This document shows positions 11,539 to 22,029 of a stretch of 64,000 nt of DNA, in pieces; positions within the stretch are counted from its first letter, which is position 1; each line of letters begins with the position of its first letter. The stretch is from Utricularia gibba. Its lineage: Eukaryota > Streptophyta > Magnoliopsida > Lamiales > Lentibulariaceae. Under the pieces are notes generated by a model. It did no database searches, was not told the DNA's origin, and worked only from the letters and a program-made list of their open reading frames with translations. The position numbers were made by a program, and so were the translations under genes. The stretch covers positions 1,674,001 through 1,738,000 of the forward strand of contig NEEC01000009.1 of the NCBI GenBank assembly GCA_002189035.1, read 5' to 3'.

Positions 11539-12999
11539 ATGGCTGAAAATAGTCAACCGGCTCCAACGGTACAAGCAGCAGCCCCTAAGAACACCGGAAA
11601 CACCCGTGTATCCCTCAATGAGAGGATCCTCTCTTCGATGTCACGCAGATCTGTTGCTGCTCATCCCTGGCATGACTTAGAAATAGGTAGGAGCTTGTGC
11701 AGCAGCAATATTTGTATTGTCATTGTTATGCTTTTTGGACTTCTACTGTTTTTTTCTTAATTGAGAGAACCATGCGTATGCAGGGCCAGGGGCTCCGTCA
11801 GTTTTCAATTGTGTGAGTCTCCTCTATCTTCATATGCACATATCCTGCTTATATTCCGAAGTTTATTTGCTGTTATTTGAGATGTATATAAAAGAATTGA
11901 GATGCCCGAGTCTTTTTTAGATATTCTCTTATTTGCATGCTTTATGCGTGCAAATGTTAACCAGTTAACTAAAGGCGATCTAGTAGGCTACTATATTTTT
12001 CATGATCATTGCCAGGTGGTTGAGATTGGAAAAGGTAGCAAGGTTAAGTATGAGCTTGACAAAGCCAGTGGCCTCATCAAGGTGCTCATTTGACCATCAT
12101 GGTTTACACAGTTTTGATCTCTAGTCCCTTCCGAGATTTTATCTACTGTTCTTGTATATGAGCTGGAATTCCTGCTGAAAGGAAATGCTTGGTTCACAGG
12201 TTGATCGAGTTCTCTACTCATCCGTTGTGTATCCGCACAACTATGGTTTCATCCCTCGCACCCTCTGTGAGGATAACGATCCCATGGATGTTCTGATACT
12301 GATGCAGGTTCTTTCATCACACCTGAAGATGCACTTGTTTCCTATGTTTTGCTTCCTGATCCCAGTATTGTACATGAAGGGTTGCTTTTGTATTGCACAA
12401 TACAGGAACCTGTGCTTCCTGGAACTTTCCTCAGGGCAAGAGCCATCGGTTTGATGCCGATGATAGATCAGGTGACTCTTTGTAGGGAAGTTCGTGCATA
12501 GAAATTATAAAACTATGATTCCATGGCTGATCATGCATCAAATCCTACCGTTCAAAAACTGTCTGTCTCTCAGGGTGAGAAAGATGACAAAATAATTGCA
12601 GTTTGTGCTGATGACCCCGAGTTCCGCCACTACAAGGACATAAAGGATCTCCCACCGCATCGCCTGGCTGAAATCCGTCGGTTTTTCGAGGACTGTATCC
12701 TTTCATTAGCTGCTCTTCATTCCATTCATCTAGCTTAGGCAACAGGCATACATACATACACCATTTGTGTTCCAAACGGCAATAGATAAGAAAAACGAGA
12801 ACAAGTCGGTTGCAGTGGAAGACTTTCTCCCAGCTGAAACTGCGGTTGCTGCCATCAAGCACTCCATGTAAGTAGCATGGTTTCCAGTTCCATACAGTAA
12901 CTGCTCATACTGGCGATTCTTTTACATCAATCCTGCTGCTATCTCCGACATGCCAGGGATCTTTACGCCTCCTACATCGTTGAAACGCTGCGGCAGTGA
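11539..12999 (+). CDS. PPA: Soluble inorganic pyrophosphatase (cytosolic type), 8 exons
   Basis: Exons 11539-11686, 11784-11812 (29 nt), 12016-12081, 12200-12307, 12406-12471, 12574-12694, 12786-12867, 12957-12999; 220 aa. Family I soluble PPase: the signature [10 protein letters not shown] carries the metal-binding Asp residues, and [33 protein letters not shown] and [10 protein letters not shown] are all present. It hydrolyses PPi to Pi, pulling biosynthetic reactions forward; the lack of a transit peptide fits the cytosolic PPA1-PPA5 group rather than plastid PPA6. Length is normal for the family (about 210-220 aa). Splice sites are GT-AG throughout. No frame breaks. Confidence 0.95.
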
Positions 13000-13458
13000 C
13001 TCTGATGGACGTGGCGCGGTGTGGATGGTGGTTTGCAGAAAGCCTTCCATATACTCGTGCCCCATGTTCCTTCAACTCGCGTACCAGGGAAGAAGCCACC
13101 TGAAATAACAATCCTCCTACTTTTACTTCGTTTTTGTGCTGCGAACATGGACCTCTCACCGAATACAGTTTGCAGTTCTCTTGATTGTTCGGAACATTAT
13201 GTGGTTCGTTACTAATGTGATCTTTAAAACATGCATCCAAACCATTTCGAGAAAGAATGAACAGTAGACTAGATTGTGATCTGAATCCGGAAGCAACAAC
13301 AACCTTAAAGAGCACATAGTTCAAAAGGCCTGAATGATCCAGTTACAGCCCTCCCCCACTCGTGTGTTGTGAAAATAGGTGTCTGAAGCTGCAGGGTGCA
13401 TTCGATACAAATGGAACTGGGCCTAAGAATAAAACGGAAGCTCTTCGAGGGTGATCAA
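13000..13458. other. Convergent 3' UTRs of pyrophosphatase and RPN6
   Basis: The two genes end tail to tail about 460 bp apart. Only 3' UTR-like sequence is visible; ORFs here have no recognisable homology. Confidence 0.6.
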
Positions 13459-14730
13459 TCAAGCCATTATTTTGGCAGATCTTGAGTAGAGACTGTCGAC
13501 CACCTTCTCCATATTCGAGATCGTCTCCAAGGTGGCTTCATATATCGCATCCGTCTTTGTATCATCAAATATTATGAGGCAACCTGCGCCCTGATCCAGA
13601 GTGCCTGCAAACTTCTTGTCAAGGATCATCTGGGACAACTTCTTCTCAACATGCTGCTCTGGCAATTCGATCAACTCAGCAATGTGCGCGATCTCCACTC
13701 TGGAGAAGGGCTCGATCAACCTGCAAAGATTCTGTTCCAGAAGTGTGTCATAGAGGGAGGTGAGGTGCCTGTGGACAATGGGGTCTTCATCAAGCTGGGC
13801 TTTGAAATTCTGTAGGGCAATCTCAAAGAGCTTGAGAGAGCGCTTTGAGTGGGCATCTGCAACAGCTATCATTGCGTCGAGTTCAGGCCCATGGTATTGC
13901 AAACCCACCTTAGGGGAAGATATTATTCCTGCCACATCATCCGACTGGCTCACCATAATCTTGCACAGCAGCATGTATTTCAGGCTGTAGATGGCTTGAG
14001 GATCCTCAAGAGAATTGAAAGCTTCAAATGCTTCAAAAAAATAGCTGTACGCAGTCTTGTAGTCTTTCTCTTCTGCGTGGAGAATACCACTCTGCATGTC
14101 TATTGTGCCCTGCTGTGCTGGAGGCACATATATAGCGTTTGCAGCTGTTCTTGCAGCAGTCAGAGAAGCCTTAGCTTTCGGCAGATTCCTCAGTGAGAAG
14201 TGAAGTTTGCTCTCTAGCAAGTCAATTTCTACTAGAAGAAGCTTGTCATCCAGCCTCCTGACCTCCTTAATAAGACTTGTCAAGAGATTAAGTGCTTCTT
14301 GATATTCCTTGTTCTCCATCAGTAGAGCTGCCAGCCGAGCCTCAATCCTCTGGCGAAGAAAAGTTCGTTTTTCAGCTCGAGTCCACTGCACTATTTCCCT
14401 ACACAAGGAGATCTGGAGATCGTAAGTGCCAGGTATCTTAGCAACCGCATCTATAATGCTGCGGACAATTTTCGCAGTCTTGGCCTTGGTAATCACTGAA
14501 AAAAAGGGCCGCAACTTCACAAGTAGGTTCTGAAGATCTTGTGCTAGGCCCTCCTGTCTCAGAAGATCAGATAGATTAGTAATAGCCTGCTCTTTGATTC
14601 GCAAGGCTTCCTGAGAGGATGAAGGATCGTCCAGAACCCCATAAAGGATAGAAATTGCTTCAGCAGGAGTTTTAGCTTCAGCAGCTTGAAAAAGAGAACC
14701 CGTAGTCGCAGGTATATGCGATGACGACAT
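13459..14730 (-). CDS. RPN6: 26S proteasome lid subunit RPN6 (PSMD11), intronless CDS
   Basis: A single uninterrupted reading frame of 423 aa. The start is the ATG of MSSSHIPATTG; reading further upstream only adds a TTG-initiated extension that crosses a likely splice acceptor. Seen: N-terminal helical repeats (EAISILYGVLDDPSSS, QEALRIKEQAITNL), LCREIVQWTRAEKRTFLRQR, and the C-terminal PCI/winged-helix region with FSRVEIAHIAELIELP and GAGCLIIFDD. RPN6 stabilises the lid-base contact of the 26S proteasome. A 5' UTR intron is likely: a GTGAGTTT donor (reverse strand at about 15136) and a TTGCAG acceptor at about 14755-14760. An intact 424-codon CDS shows the local sequence can be error-free. 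Confidence 0.96.
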   Translation of the reverse strand: MSSSHIPATTGSLFQAAEAKTPAEAISILYGVLDDPSSSQEALRIKEQAITNLSDLLRQEGLAQDLQNLLVKLRPFFSVITKAKTAKIVRSIIDAVAKIPGTYDLQISLCREIVQWTRAEKRTFLRQRIEARLAALLMENKEYQEALNLLTSLIKEVRRLDDKLLLVEIDLLESKLHFSLRNLPKAKASLTAARTAANAIYVPPAQQGTIDMQSGILHAEEKDYKTAYSYFFEAFEAFNSLEDPQAIYSLKYMLLCKIMVSQSDDVAGIISSPKVGLQYHGPELDAMIAVADAHSKRSLKLFEIALQNFKAQLDEDPIVHRHLTSLYDTLLEQNLCRLIEPFSRVEIAHIAELIELPEQHVEKKLSQMILDKKFAGTLDQGAGCLIIFDDTKTDAIYEATLETISNMEKVVDSLYSRSAKIMA

Positions 14731-15513
14731 AGTGACAGCTTCAGAATCACAATTCTGCAATGGAAAGCTCGAATTAAGAACAGCAGCACCAACAAAAAAG
14801 CCCTAAACTGAAATGATGGGTTTTCAGAAACGAGAATCAACGAAACAAAAAAGCCAATTCCCACGAAAGCATCTTTCCAATCAATGAATCCCAAAATGTT
14901 AACCCTCTGCAAACTGAAGTAAATTCATAAAACCAAAATCACAACCACAAAAACCTACCGCATGAGCGGGATATCATAGAACAATTTAACAACAAACACA
15001 GACAAGAATGCTCTATCCCATGACAATCCATCAACAGACAAACTCAAAACTAATAAGAAAAAAAGGGATGGAATTTCCGAAACTAACAGATCAAAATCGA
15101 ACAGAAAAAAACACGAGCTTTCCAAAATAAACTCACAGGGAGACTATCGGAGAAAATCTACTTCCGATGCGGTGGCGACAGTAAGACCTATGAGACGAAT
15201 CGGATCTTTTCTTGCCGGAGAGGGCAAATGTAGTCTGGGACTTGGGCTATCAGTTAACAACTCCCGGCCCAGTAACGCTTTCATGGGCTAATTTATATAA
15301 GGGTCAATTACCAATATTACCCTTGCTTATCGAACGACGTCGTGCTGTTGTTGCTGGCGGAGGTGCCATAGAAAATTCTGAAAAGATAGCGTTGCGAGCG
15401 CTGTGAGGAGAGTGGAGACTGCATCGGGGACTTAGAGCGTCAGGCGCGGTGGGGCGGTGGCGGTGGCGGTGGCCAAGCTATCGGATTTGTGTCGTTGATT
15501 CTGATGATCCAGA
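14731..15513. other. Divergent promoter region between RPN6 and ERA1
   Basis: This contains the RPN6 leader intron (about 14755-15136) and first UTR exon (about 15137-15190), then a compact promoter shared head to head with the Era GTPase gene. GC content rises toward 15400-15480 (GGTGGCGGTGG tract) just upstream of the ERA start. No ORF is credible. Confidence 0.55.
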
Positions 15514-17761
15514 ATGAAAGAATTGGCTCTGCAGTGCATTATTCCCCTTCCTACGACTACAAAGCTCAGTTTCCATCGAAGAAGCTCTCTTTCCGGTTTT
15601 CATCACGCGAGAAGCTGGCGAAGAAGTTATTTGAGTTACAGCATTAGTAGCGGTGATGCGGGGTCACCAAATTCTTCTACCACGGAAGTTCAAGATTTCG
15701 AGGAAGGCTTTTTGCGCAGTAAGCACAGAATGGGAAGCAAAGATGACGTAGAGTATGAATTTGACGATGATTCTGTAGCTTCTTCTTCATCATATCTTTC
15801 TTTGAGCGTGAAGCCGGAGAGAAATATGGAGTTGCTAGACGATTACGAGATGGAAGAGTTGGACTTGGTCGCCCAAGACCCGAATCACCGCAGCGGTTAT
15901 GTGGCTTTGGTTGGGAAACCCAATGTGGGAAAGAGCACTTTGTCCAACCAAATGCTTGGACAGAAGATATCTATAGTCACGGATAAGCCTCAGACCACTA
16001 GACACAGGATCCTTGGCATTTGTTCAGGTTCTGATTATCAGGTTTGCTGTTCTTCCACTTTGAGTAATTTTTTTGAATTGCAGTATTTAAAGAAATCATG
16101 CATGATTTAGTTGGACAACATGTTTGTGATTTCTTGCAATTTATCTGAACATGTTTGTAACTTCTGATGACTACAAACTCTATAAAAGCAACACTGCCAA
16201 GTTGTTCCTCTGTCGAGATGCATTTGATGTTCATTGTGGATGATACTTGATGTTTTCATATGCCTGGTGTTTGTTGTAGATGATACTTTATGACACACCG
16301 GGTGTTATTGAGAAGACGATGCACAAATTGGATGGTATCATGATGAAAAATGTTCGCAGAGCAGCTGTCAATGCAGACTGTATGCTTGTGGTCGTGGATG
16401 CAAGTAAAGTACCTGAAAAGGTACTTGTCTGTGGAGCCACTTCCTCCTCAAATTCCCCCGACTAAAAGTTGAGTTCTTATTAGATTGATGATATCCTGGA
16501 AGTTGGAGAGCTAAGATCTGGTTTGCCTACTTTGCTGGTTTTAAATAAGAAGGATCTCATCAAACCAGGTGAAATTGCCAAGAAAATTGAGGTGCAAATC
16601 CCTCTTCTTACTTCTTAATGATCATGACTTTTTTGTAATGTTGATTTGCCTGTTTCCTTTCAATCTGCGTATACTATTATCATCACAGTTCACAACAGAC
16701 CACTCTCATTGCTGGTCTGCTGAAGTAGGTGTACCCGTGACTAGTACCCTGGACGCTCATGTGAAATTACATTTTTAGATGTTGAACCTTCTGCAACACG
16801 TGTAGTGCATCAACATCCAAATTCTTGCAGTGGTACGAAAAATTTACAGATGTAGAGGAAGTAATACCTGTGAGTGCGAAGTATGGCCATGGAGTAGAGG
16901 ACGTCAAGGAGTGGATCCTCTCAAAGCTTCCTCATGGACCAGCTTATTATCCAAAGGTGCAACCTTTGTTGTGCTGCTGTACCTTTTTTTGGCTGTATTT
17001 TTCAGACGGTGAAACGATATTCTTCATCCAGGGCATTGCAAGTGAGCATCCTGAAAGGTTCTTCGTTGCTGAAATTATCAGAGAGAAAATTCTGATGCAG
17101 TACCGAAATGAAGTCCCGTATGCCTGCCAGGTCAATGTTGTTACGTATCAAAGCAGACCAAATGCTAAAGATTTCATCCAAGTTGAGATTGTAGTGGAGA
17201 AGAACTCACAGAAGATTATCCTCATTGGAAAGGCAAGAATCTTCTTACTTCCCGCTCCTGCCATTTATTGATCAAACACCTCTTTGTTGCTTTCTGCTTC
17301 TCCTATTTAAAACTTCATGGAGAGATTGATTAATTTTACGTAGCACTACTCCCTGCCAATGACACAAAATTGAGGATTATTTTGAGAATTATGAATCAAC
17401 ACAATCTAGAATTCATCACCAGGAAGGAAAAGCTCTAAAGCTACTAGCAACAGCAGCTCGGCTGGATATAGAAGACTTCTTGCAGAAGAAAGTGTATCTG
17501 GAGGTACGACTTAGCCTGTGCTTGGAAGTGATTCACCTTCAGTTCAGCTCAGTTTCCTTTCAGAACTGAAGCTGAATCACCTCCTTACTTATGATTAGCT
17601 CACCTTTCACAAAACACTCCAAGATGCTTTGATGCTAAGGAACAAAAAAACAAATGCAGGTAGAAGTGAAAGTAAAGGAGAAGTGGAGACAGAACGAAGG
17701 GCTTCTCAAGCACTATGGCTATGGAGGTCCCAGTTCCACCTCTGTCACATGGAAGCCATGA
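15514..17761 (+). CDS. ERA1: Chloroplast Era-type GTPase, 7 exons
   Basis: Exons 15514-16041, 16280-16420, 16484-16591, 16831-16956, 17032-17232, 17423-17503, 17660-17761; 428 aa. Seen: Ser/Arg-rich transit peptide; acidic linker; G1 GKPNVGKST, switch [11 protein letters not shown]3 DTPG, G4 NKKD and G5 VSAKYG; then a C-terminal KH-like domain ([28 protein letters not shown], and [13 protein letters not shown]). Era GTPases bind small-subunit rRNA and act in 30S assembly; the plastid copy (Arabidopsis At5g66470) is expected to serve plastid ribosomes. Intron 5 has a GC donor (17233-17234). Exon 7 ends in [14 protein letters not shown] rather than the short tail I would expect, which is minor. 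Tandem with the mannanase downstream. Confidence 0.92.
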
Positions 17762-18844
17762 CTCCTCCTTTGAAACAAGCCCTGCACACCCCTTGTCTGA
17801 ACTTTCCACAACATCCCATAGCCGGAGCCAGCGCCGTAGTTGGTGGATGCCTTCATCACCCTCAGCCATACGTAAATTCCCAGGAGATTATGTGTATGGA
17901 TATTATTTTTTTCCCATTCGAGTTTACTTTTTCCATGCCCTTTTTAAATATCAAAATATTAATATCTTCTCTAAAAGTTGATTTACAAATCTTTATTACA
18001 ATCTTATTTTCAATATTGGGTTCACTTTAATATTGGTGTCCCAACTTTTACCTTTTTCGATGGAAAGATTGCGGTGAAAATTACATGAAATGGTTTGATG
18101 AAATTTTTTCCCTAAAGAAATATGGATGAAATAAATTGTGGGATCTGATGCAGTGCAATAATATTTGGTAATAAAATGGTAATTATTGAAGATAAAATGA
18201 TGAAGTATTTAAAGTACATTAAAATGAGAAAGAAATATGATATGGATGTAACATAAATAATGAAATAATGGACATTGATTTGGTTGTCTTAATTTTGAGT
18301 TTATTATATTCTTATTTATAAAATAAGAAATCATGACTTTTGATTAATTATACCTAAACTCATTAATACGCAACGGTTTTGCCTCCTTCGGGCAATAATT
18401 TCGAGTATTATTATATATAATATATCCCAAGTGAGGATTATGGAGTATTATTATATTTATATTATATCACATTACCATTATTGGGGGGGTTTTTGGGTCA
18501 TTTAATTGAAAATTGAAAACACATGAAAAAGGACAAAACACCGACTTAAAAAGACATCCACCAGAACGGTAAGATTACATTGATGGAGGCCACGTGATGT
18601 AATGAGATGAAGTTCGCTTTTTATTGGCAGCATTGACTCTCTGGATGACACGCCCGCTTCTCAACGGCCCTTTTTGTTGTTAATTCTTTTAGCAGTAAAG
18701 ACACATCACATGCAATTTTTCAAATTTATGGATGGAGGAGCAATTCCTTATGAAGTACTTGTTGCTTACCGACATTTATGAGCTTGTTTCTGATATATAT
18801 AGTTCCTCAATGTCCGTCTCTGTGTTCTGTCTGTAGCTTGGGAA
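17762..18844. other. 3' UTR of ERA1 and mannanase promoter
   Basis: 17960-18480 is AT-rich with no coding signal. A CACGTG core occurs near 18591. A TATATATA stretch precedes the mannanase ATG. Nothing else recognised. Confidence 0.5.
18793..18801 (+). promoter_or_regulatory. TATA-like box of the mannanase gene
   Basis: ATATATATA about 44 bp before the ATG at 18845. Position fits a core promoter with a very short leader; sequence evidence only. Confidence 0.4.
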
Positions 18845-20370
18845 ATGAAGCTGCATTTCTGTCTGCTTCTTCTCATCCTTGTCTTGCAGGGAGAGGGATT
18901 GCTGGATGGCCACTTCGTGACGACCAGTGGCGCCCGCTTCATGCTCAATGGTGCCCCGTTTTATGGGAATGGTTTCAATGCTTATTGGCTCATGTTCCAA
19001 GCTTCTGATCCTTCCCTCAGACCGACAGTCAGTAGCACGTTGCGGCAGGCCGCAGCCCGGGGCCTCCAAATCGTTCGAACTTGGGCTTTCAGCGATGGCG
19101 GATACCGTCCCTTGCAGCAGTATCCTGGCTATTACAACGAGGAGACCTTCAAGGTGTGTTGAGATAGGTAGATATGGCTTTGTTCTTTGGCGTGTCTGGA
19201 GAGATGATCTTCTTTTACAGTTTTGGTTGAGTGTTTTCAGTAATTGTTGTTGAAGGGGCTGGATTTTGTGATAGCGGAAGCTAGAAGACATGGGATCAGA
19301 CTGATTCTGAGTTTGGTTAACAACTATGATGGCTTTGGTGGAAAGAAGCAGTATGTGAACTGGGCTAGAAGCAGAGGGCAGTTCGTGAACTCCGATGATG
19401 ATTTCTTCAGAAACAACCTGATCAAAGAGTTTTACAAGAATCATGTGAAAGTAAGCGGTCCTTGTAGGATTCATTGTCTGGTGTGAAAACCGGGTGCTTC
19501 CCTTGATTCTGCTCGTGTACCGCAGATGGTTTTGAATCGATACAACACGATCACAGGAGTTGTTTACAGGAACGATCCAACAATCATGGCCTGGGAGCTC
19601 ATGAACGAGCCCAGATGCACTTCTGATCCTTCAGGCAGAACCATTCAGGTTCAGTCTGCTTCTGCATCCTTTGATTTGCATCATCTTTCGGTGCGTCGTC
19701 CTCATGACATCATCTGATGCAGAGCTGGATCAGGGAGATGGCTTTCTTTGTCAAGTCCATCGACACAAATCACCTGCTCGGAGCTGGGCTTGAAGGATTC
19801 TATGGTCCCTCGTCTCCCTCAAGGACTAGTCTCAATCACGGCTACAGTATGGGGACGGACTTCATCGCGAATAATCGCATTCCGGGGATCGATTTCGCAT
19901 CTGTTCATGCCTATCCCGATCAATGGTAGATGACCCAGTTCAGTTCATCCCTCTTCAAAGCATGGAAACCACCATGATTCTTCCCTTGTCATCAGGTTAC
20001 CAGGTGCAAATAGCCAATACCAGCTTTACTTCCTCAGCAAATGGCTCGGCACACACATTCAAGACGCGGAGTACATCATCCGGAAGCCATTGCTCATCGC
20101 CGAGTTCGGATTATCATGGAAAGCCGGCGGGTTTAGCCCTCCGAGAGAGACGCTTTGTTCAACATGGTGTTTTCCACGATCTACGCGTCCGCCGCACGCG
20201 GTGGCGCTGCTGCTGGAGGGCTGTTCTGGCAGGCTCTGGCGCCGGGGATGGACTCCTTCAGAGATGGATACGAGATCGTATTCGAGGAGAACTCATCGGT
20301 AGTGAAGGTGATTACAGTGCAGGCCCGCAGGCTCTCCATCATCAGGAAGATGAACTCCACACAAGACTGA
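18845..20370 (+). CDS. MAN: Mannan endo-1,4-beta-mannosidase (GH5), one frame break
   Basis: Exons 18845-19153, 19256-19450, 19526-19648, 19723-19925, 19996-20370; about 401 aa with one base restored. Seen: signal peptide (about residues 1-20, hydrophobic [10 protein letters not shown]); [21 protein letters not shown]; the acid/base Glu in [18 protein letters not shown]; and the nucleophile Glu in [10 protein letters not shown]. These are the GH5 subfamily 7 landmarks. It cleaves wall mannans during germination and growth. At 20137-20139 (CCC) one base appears lost: upstream reads AGGFSP, and the conserved continuation [15 protein letters not shown] is in the -1 frame. Without restoration the protein would lose its last 80 or so residues. 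It follows ERA1 in the same order as Arabidopsis At5g66470-At5g66460 (MAN7). Confidence 0.88.
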
Positions 20371-22029
20371 CCACCCCCAGATCCCTCTTTCCCTCTTCGT
20401 GATGGATGCCACAAGTTCATCCAGGAGTGTGCGTGTTTTCACGGTGTAATACTGCGTGCTTCATATCACGCTATACTTCATCATCACACTTCCCCATTAA
20501 TATACTTAGTTAAACTTTGACAACTCACACTAACCAAACATTCTATATACACGAAATACACGAAGTTTAAATATACAAAAAATATAAATCAAATTATAAA
20601 AAATAAATTTAATCAAGATTTCAATACAAATAATTAAAAATTATGTTTTTCCAAACTTTTGTGGCACATAATTTCTTTAATCATACAAGATTTGTTTTTT
20701 TAATTTTTTCTAAACCCATCTAACAATTATAATATTATTTTAAAAAATTATGTTAAAAAATTTCAATACATAATATTTTAATAAAATTAGTTTACATTTT
20801 CAACATAAATGTAAAATCAATCGTTAATATTTTACATATTTTGTATAATTAATTCTTAAAATTTGAATTATCGAACATAATTATTTTTCAAGATTTTATA
20901 TTTTAAATTGACATTGAATTATTAACGATCTATTTTTTAAATAGCATGAACTAATTACGTCAAATTGTTAAATAATAAAGATAAAAGTAAAACAGTGGAA
21001 ATTATTTTTAAAATTTTTCGAAATATTAGAGATTTAATGATGCCAATGATCCATTTTTATTTTAATATTATATTTATAAAATATAATGTCAATTTCAATG
21101 CGTACTTATTCTTTTTGGACTAGATGTTATTTTTGTATGGTTGGAGTTTGAGGACGTGCTTGGACATGCACCAAATTTGCATGGTTATTCCTTATCCCCG
21201 GTTCGTTTCTCAAGCGTGCCTCCTAAGCCATCATCAACCTGTTATGTCACGCGCTTTATTCTCTTTTTTTTAATGACATAAATATAAAATGATTGGATTA
21301 ATTCCGCATTATCGTGAGTGAATTATTGAGACTACTTTGGGAATGGTATTGAGTTAAGCCGACTTCCGGATTTGGAAACTTTTTCACCCCTTAGATTTAG
21401 TAACACTGAACGTGTACGTAGAATATAAAATTATATGAATAGAATGAATTTAAAATTATAAAAGTATTTTATGAAATAATAGAAAATTATATTTTAAAAT
21501 TTAGTAAAATAAATATATATTGTAAAGTTTAATATATTAAAAATTTTGGAATAAATAAAAATATTATTTTTCTAATTAATTTTTTATTTAATCTCTAAAA
21601 TAGAGATTCAATAAATTCAAGAATTTTTAAAGTTAATCATAAAATTTAAATTTCTGATTTTATTACAGAACAATTAAAAATTAAATTTTTAAAAAATTAA
21701 ATAGAATCACTCTTAAAAATTCATATCTCAAACACGACGATAGTATGGTGTTTCTACCAGCTGGCGACAGCCCACCGGCGTGGACTCGTTGAATTGGGCA
21801 CGTTTTCAGATTTTTTTAATTTCATTTTAAGGAAAAGGATTTAGTTTTTTTTTTTTATGGGTGAATTTTTCCTTGGCGACTACGCGTCCCTTCACTTCCT
21901 TCCTCCCCACTCTTCTTTGCGCGTGAGCTTCTCTAATTTTCATTCAACTCCGCACCAAAGCTATCTATAAAATCCCTGCGTGCCCCTTGACACACTCATC
22001 ACTTTCCACTCTGCTCACAGCGACGTAAA
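20371..22029. other. AT-rich intergenic DNA upstream of the AAA-ATPase
   Basis: 20500-21720 is very AT-rich and non-coding. The stretch near 20560-20630 resembles the dispersed AT-rich repeat seen around 40.7 and 58.4 kb. 21740-22029 is the AAA-ATPase promoter and 5' UTR. Confidence 0.5.
21966..21972 (+). promoter_or_regulatory. TATA box (TATAAAA) of the AAA-ATPase gene
   Basis: A perfect TATAAAA lies 58 bp upstream of the ATG at 22030, consistent with a 5' UTR of roughly 25-30 nt. Confidence 0.6.

Noticed and set aside
13849-14196. Plus-strand ORFs of 76-115 codons across RPN6
   Set aside because: Antisense shadows of a well-conserved 424-codon gene.
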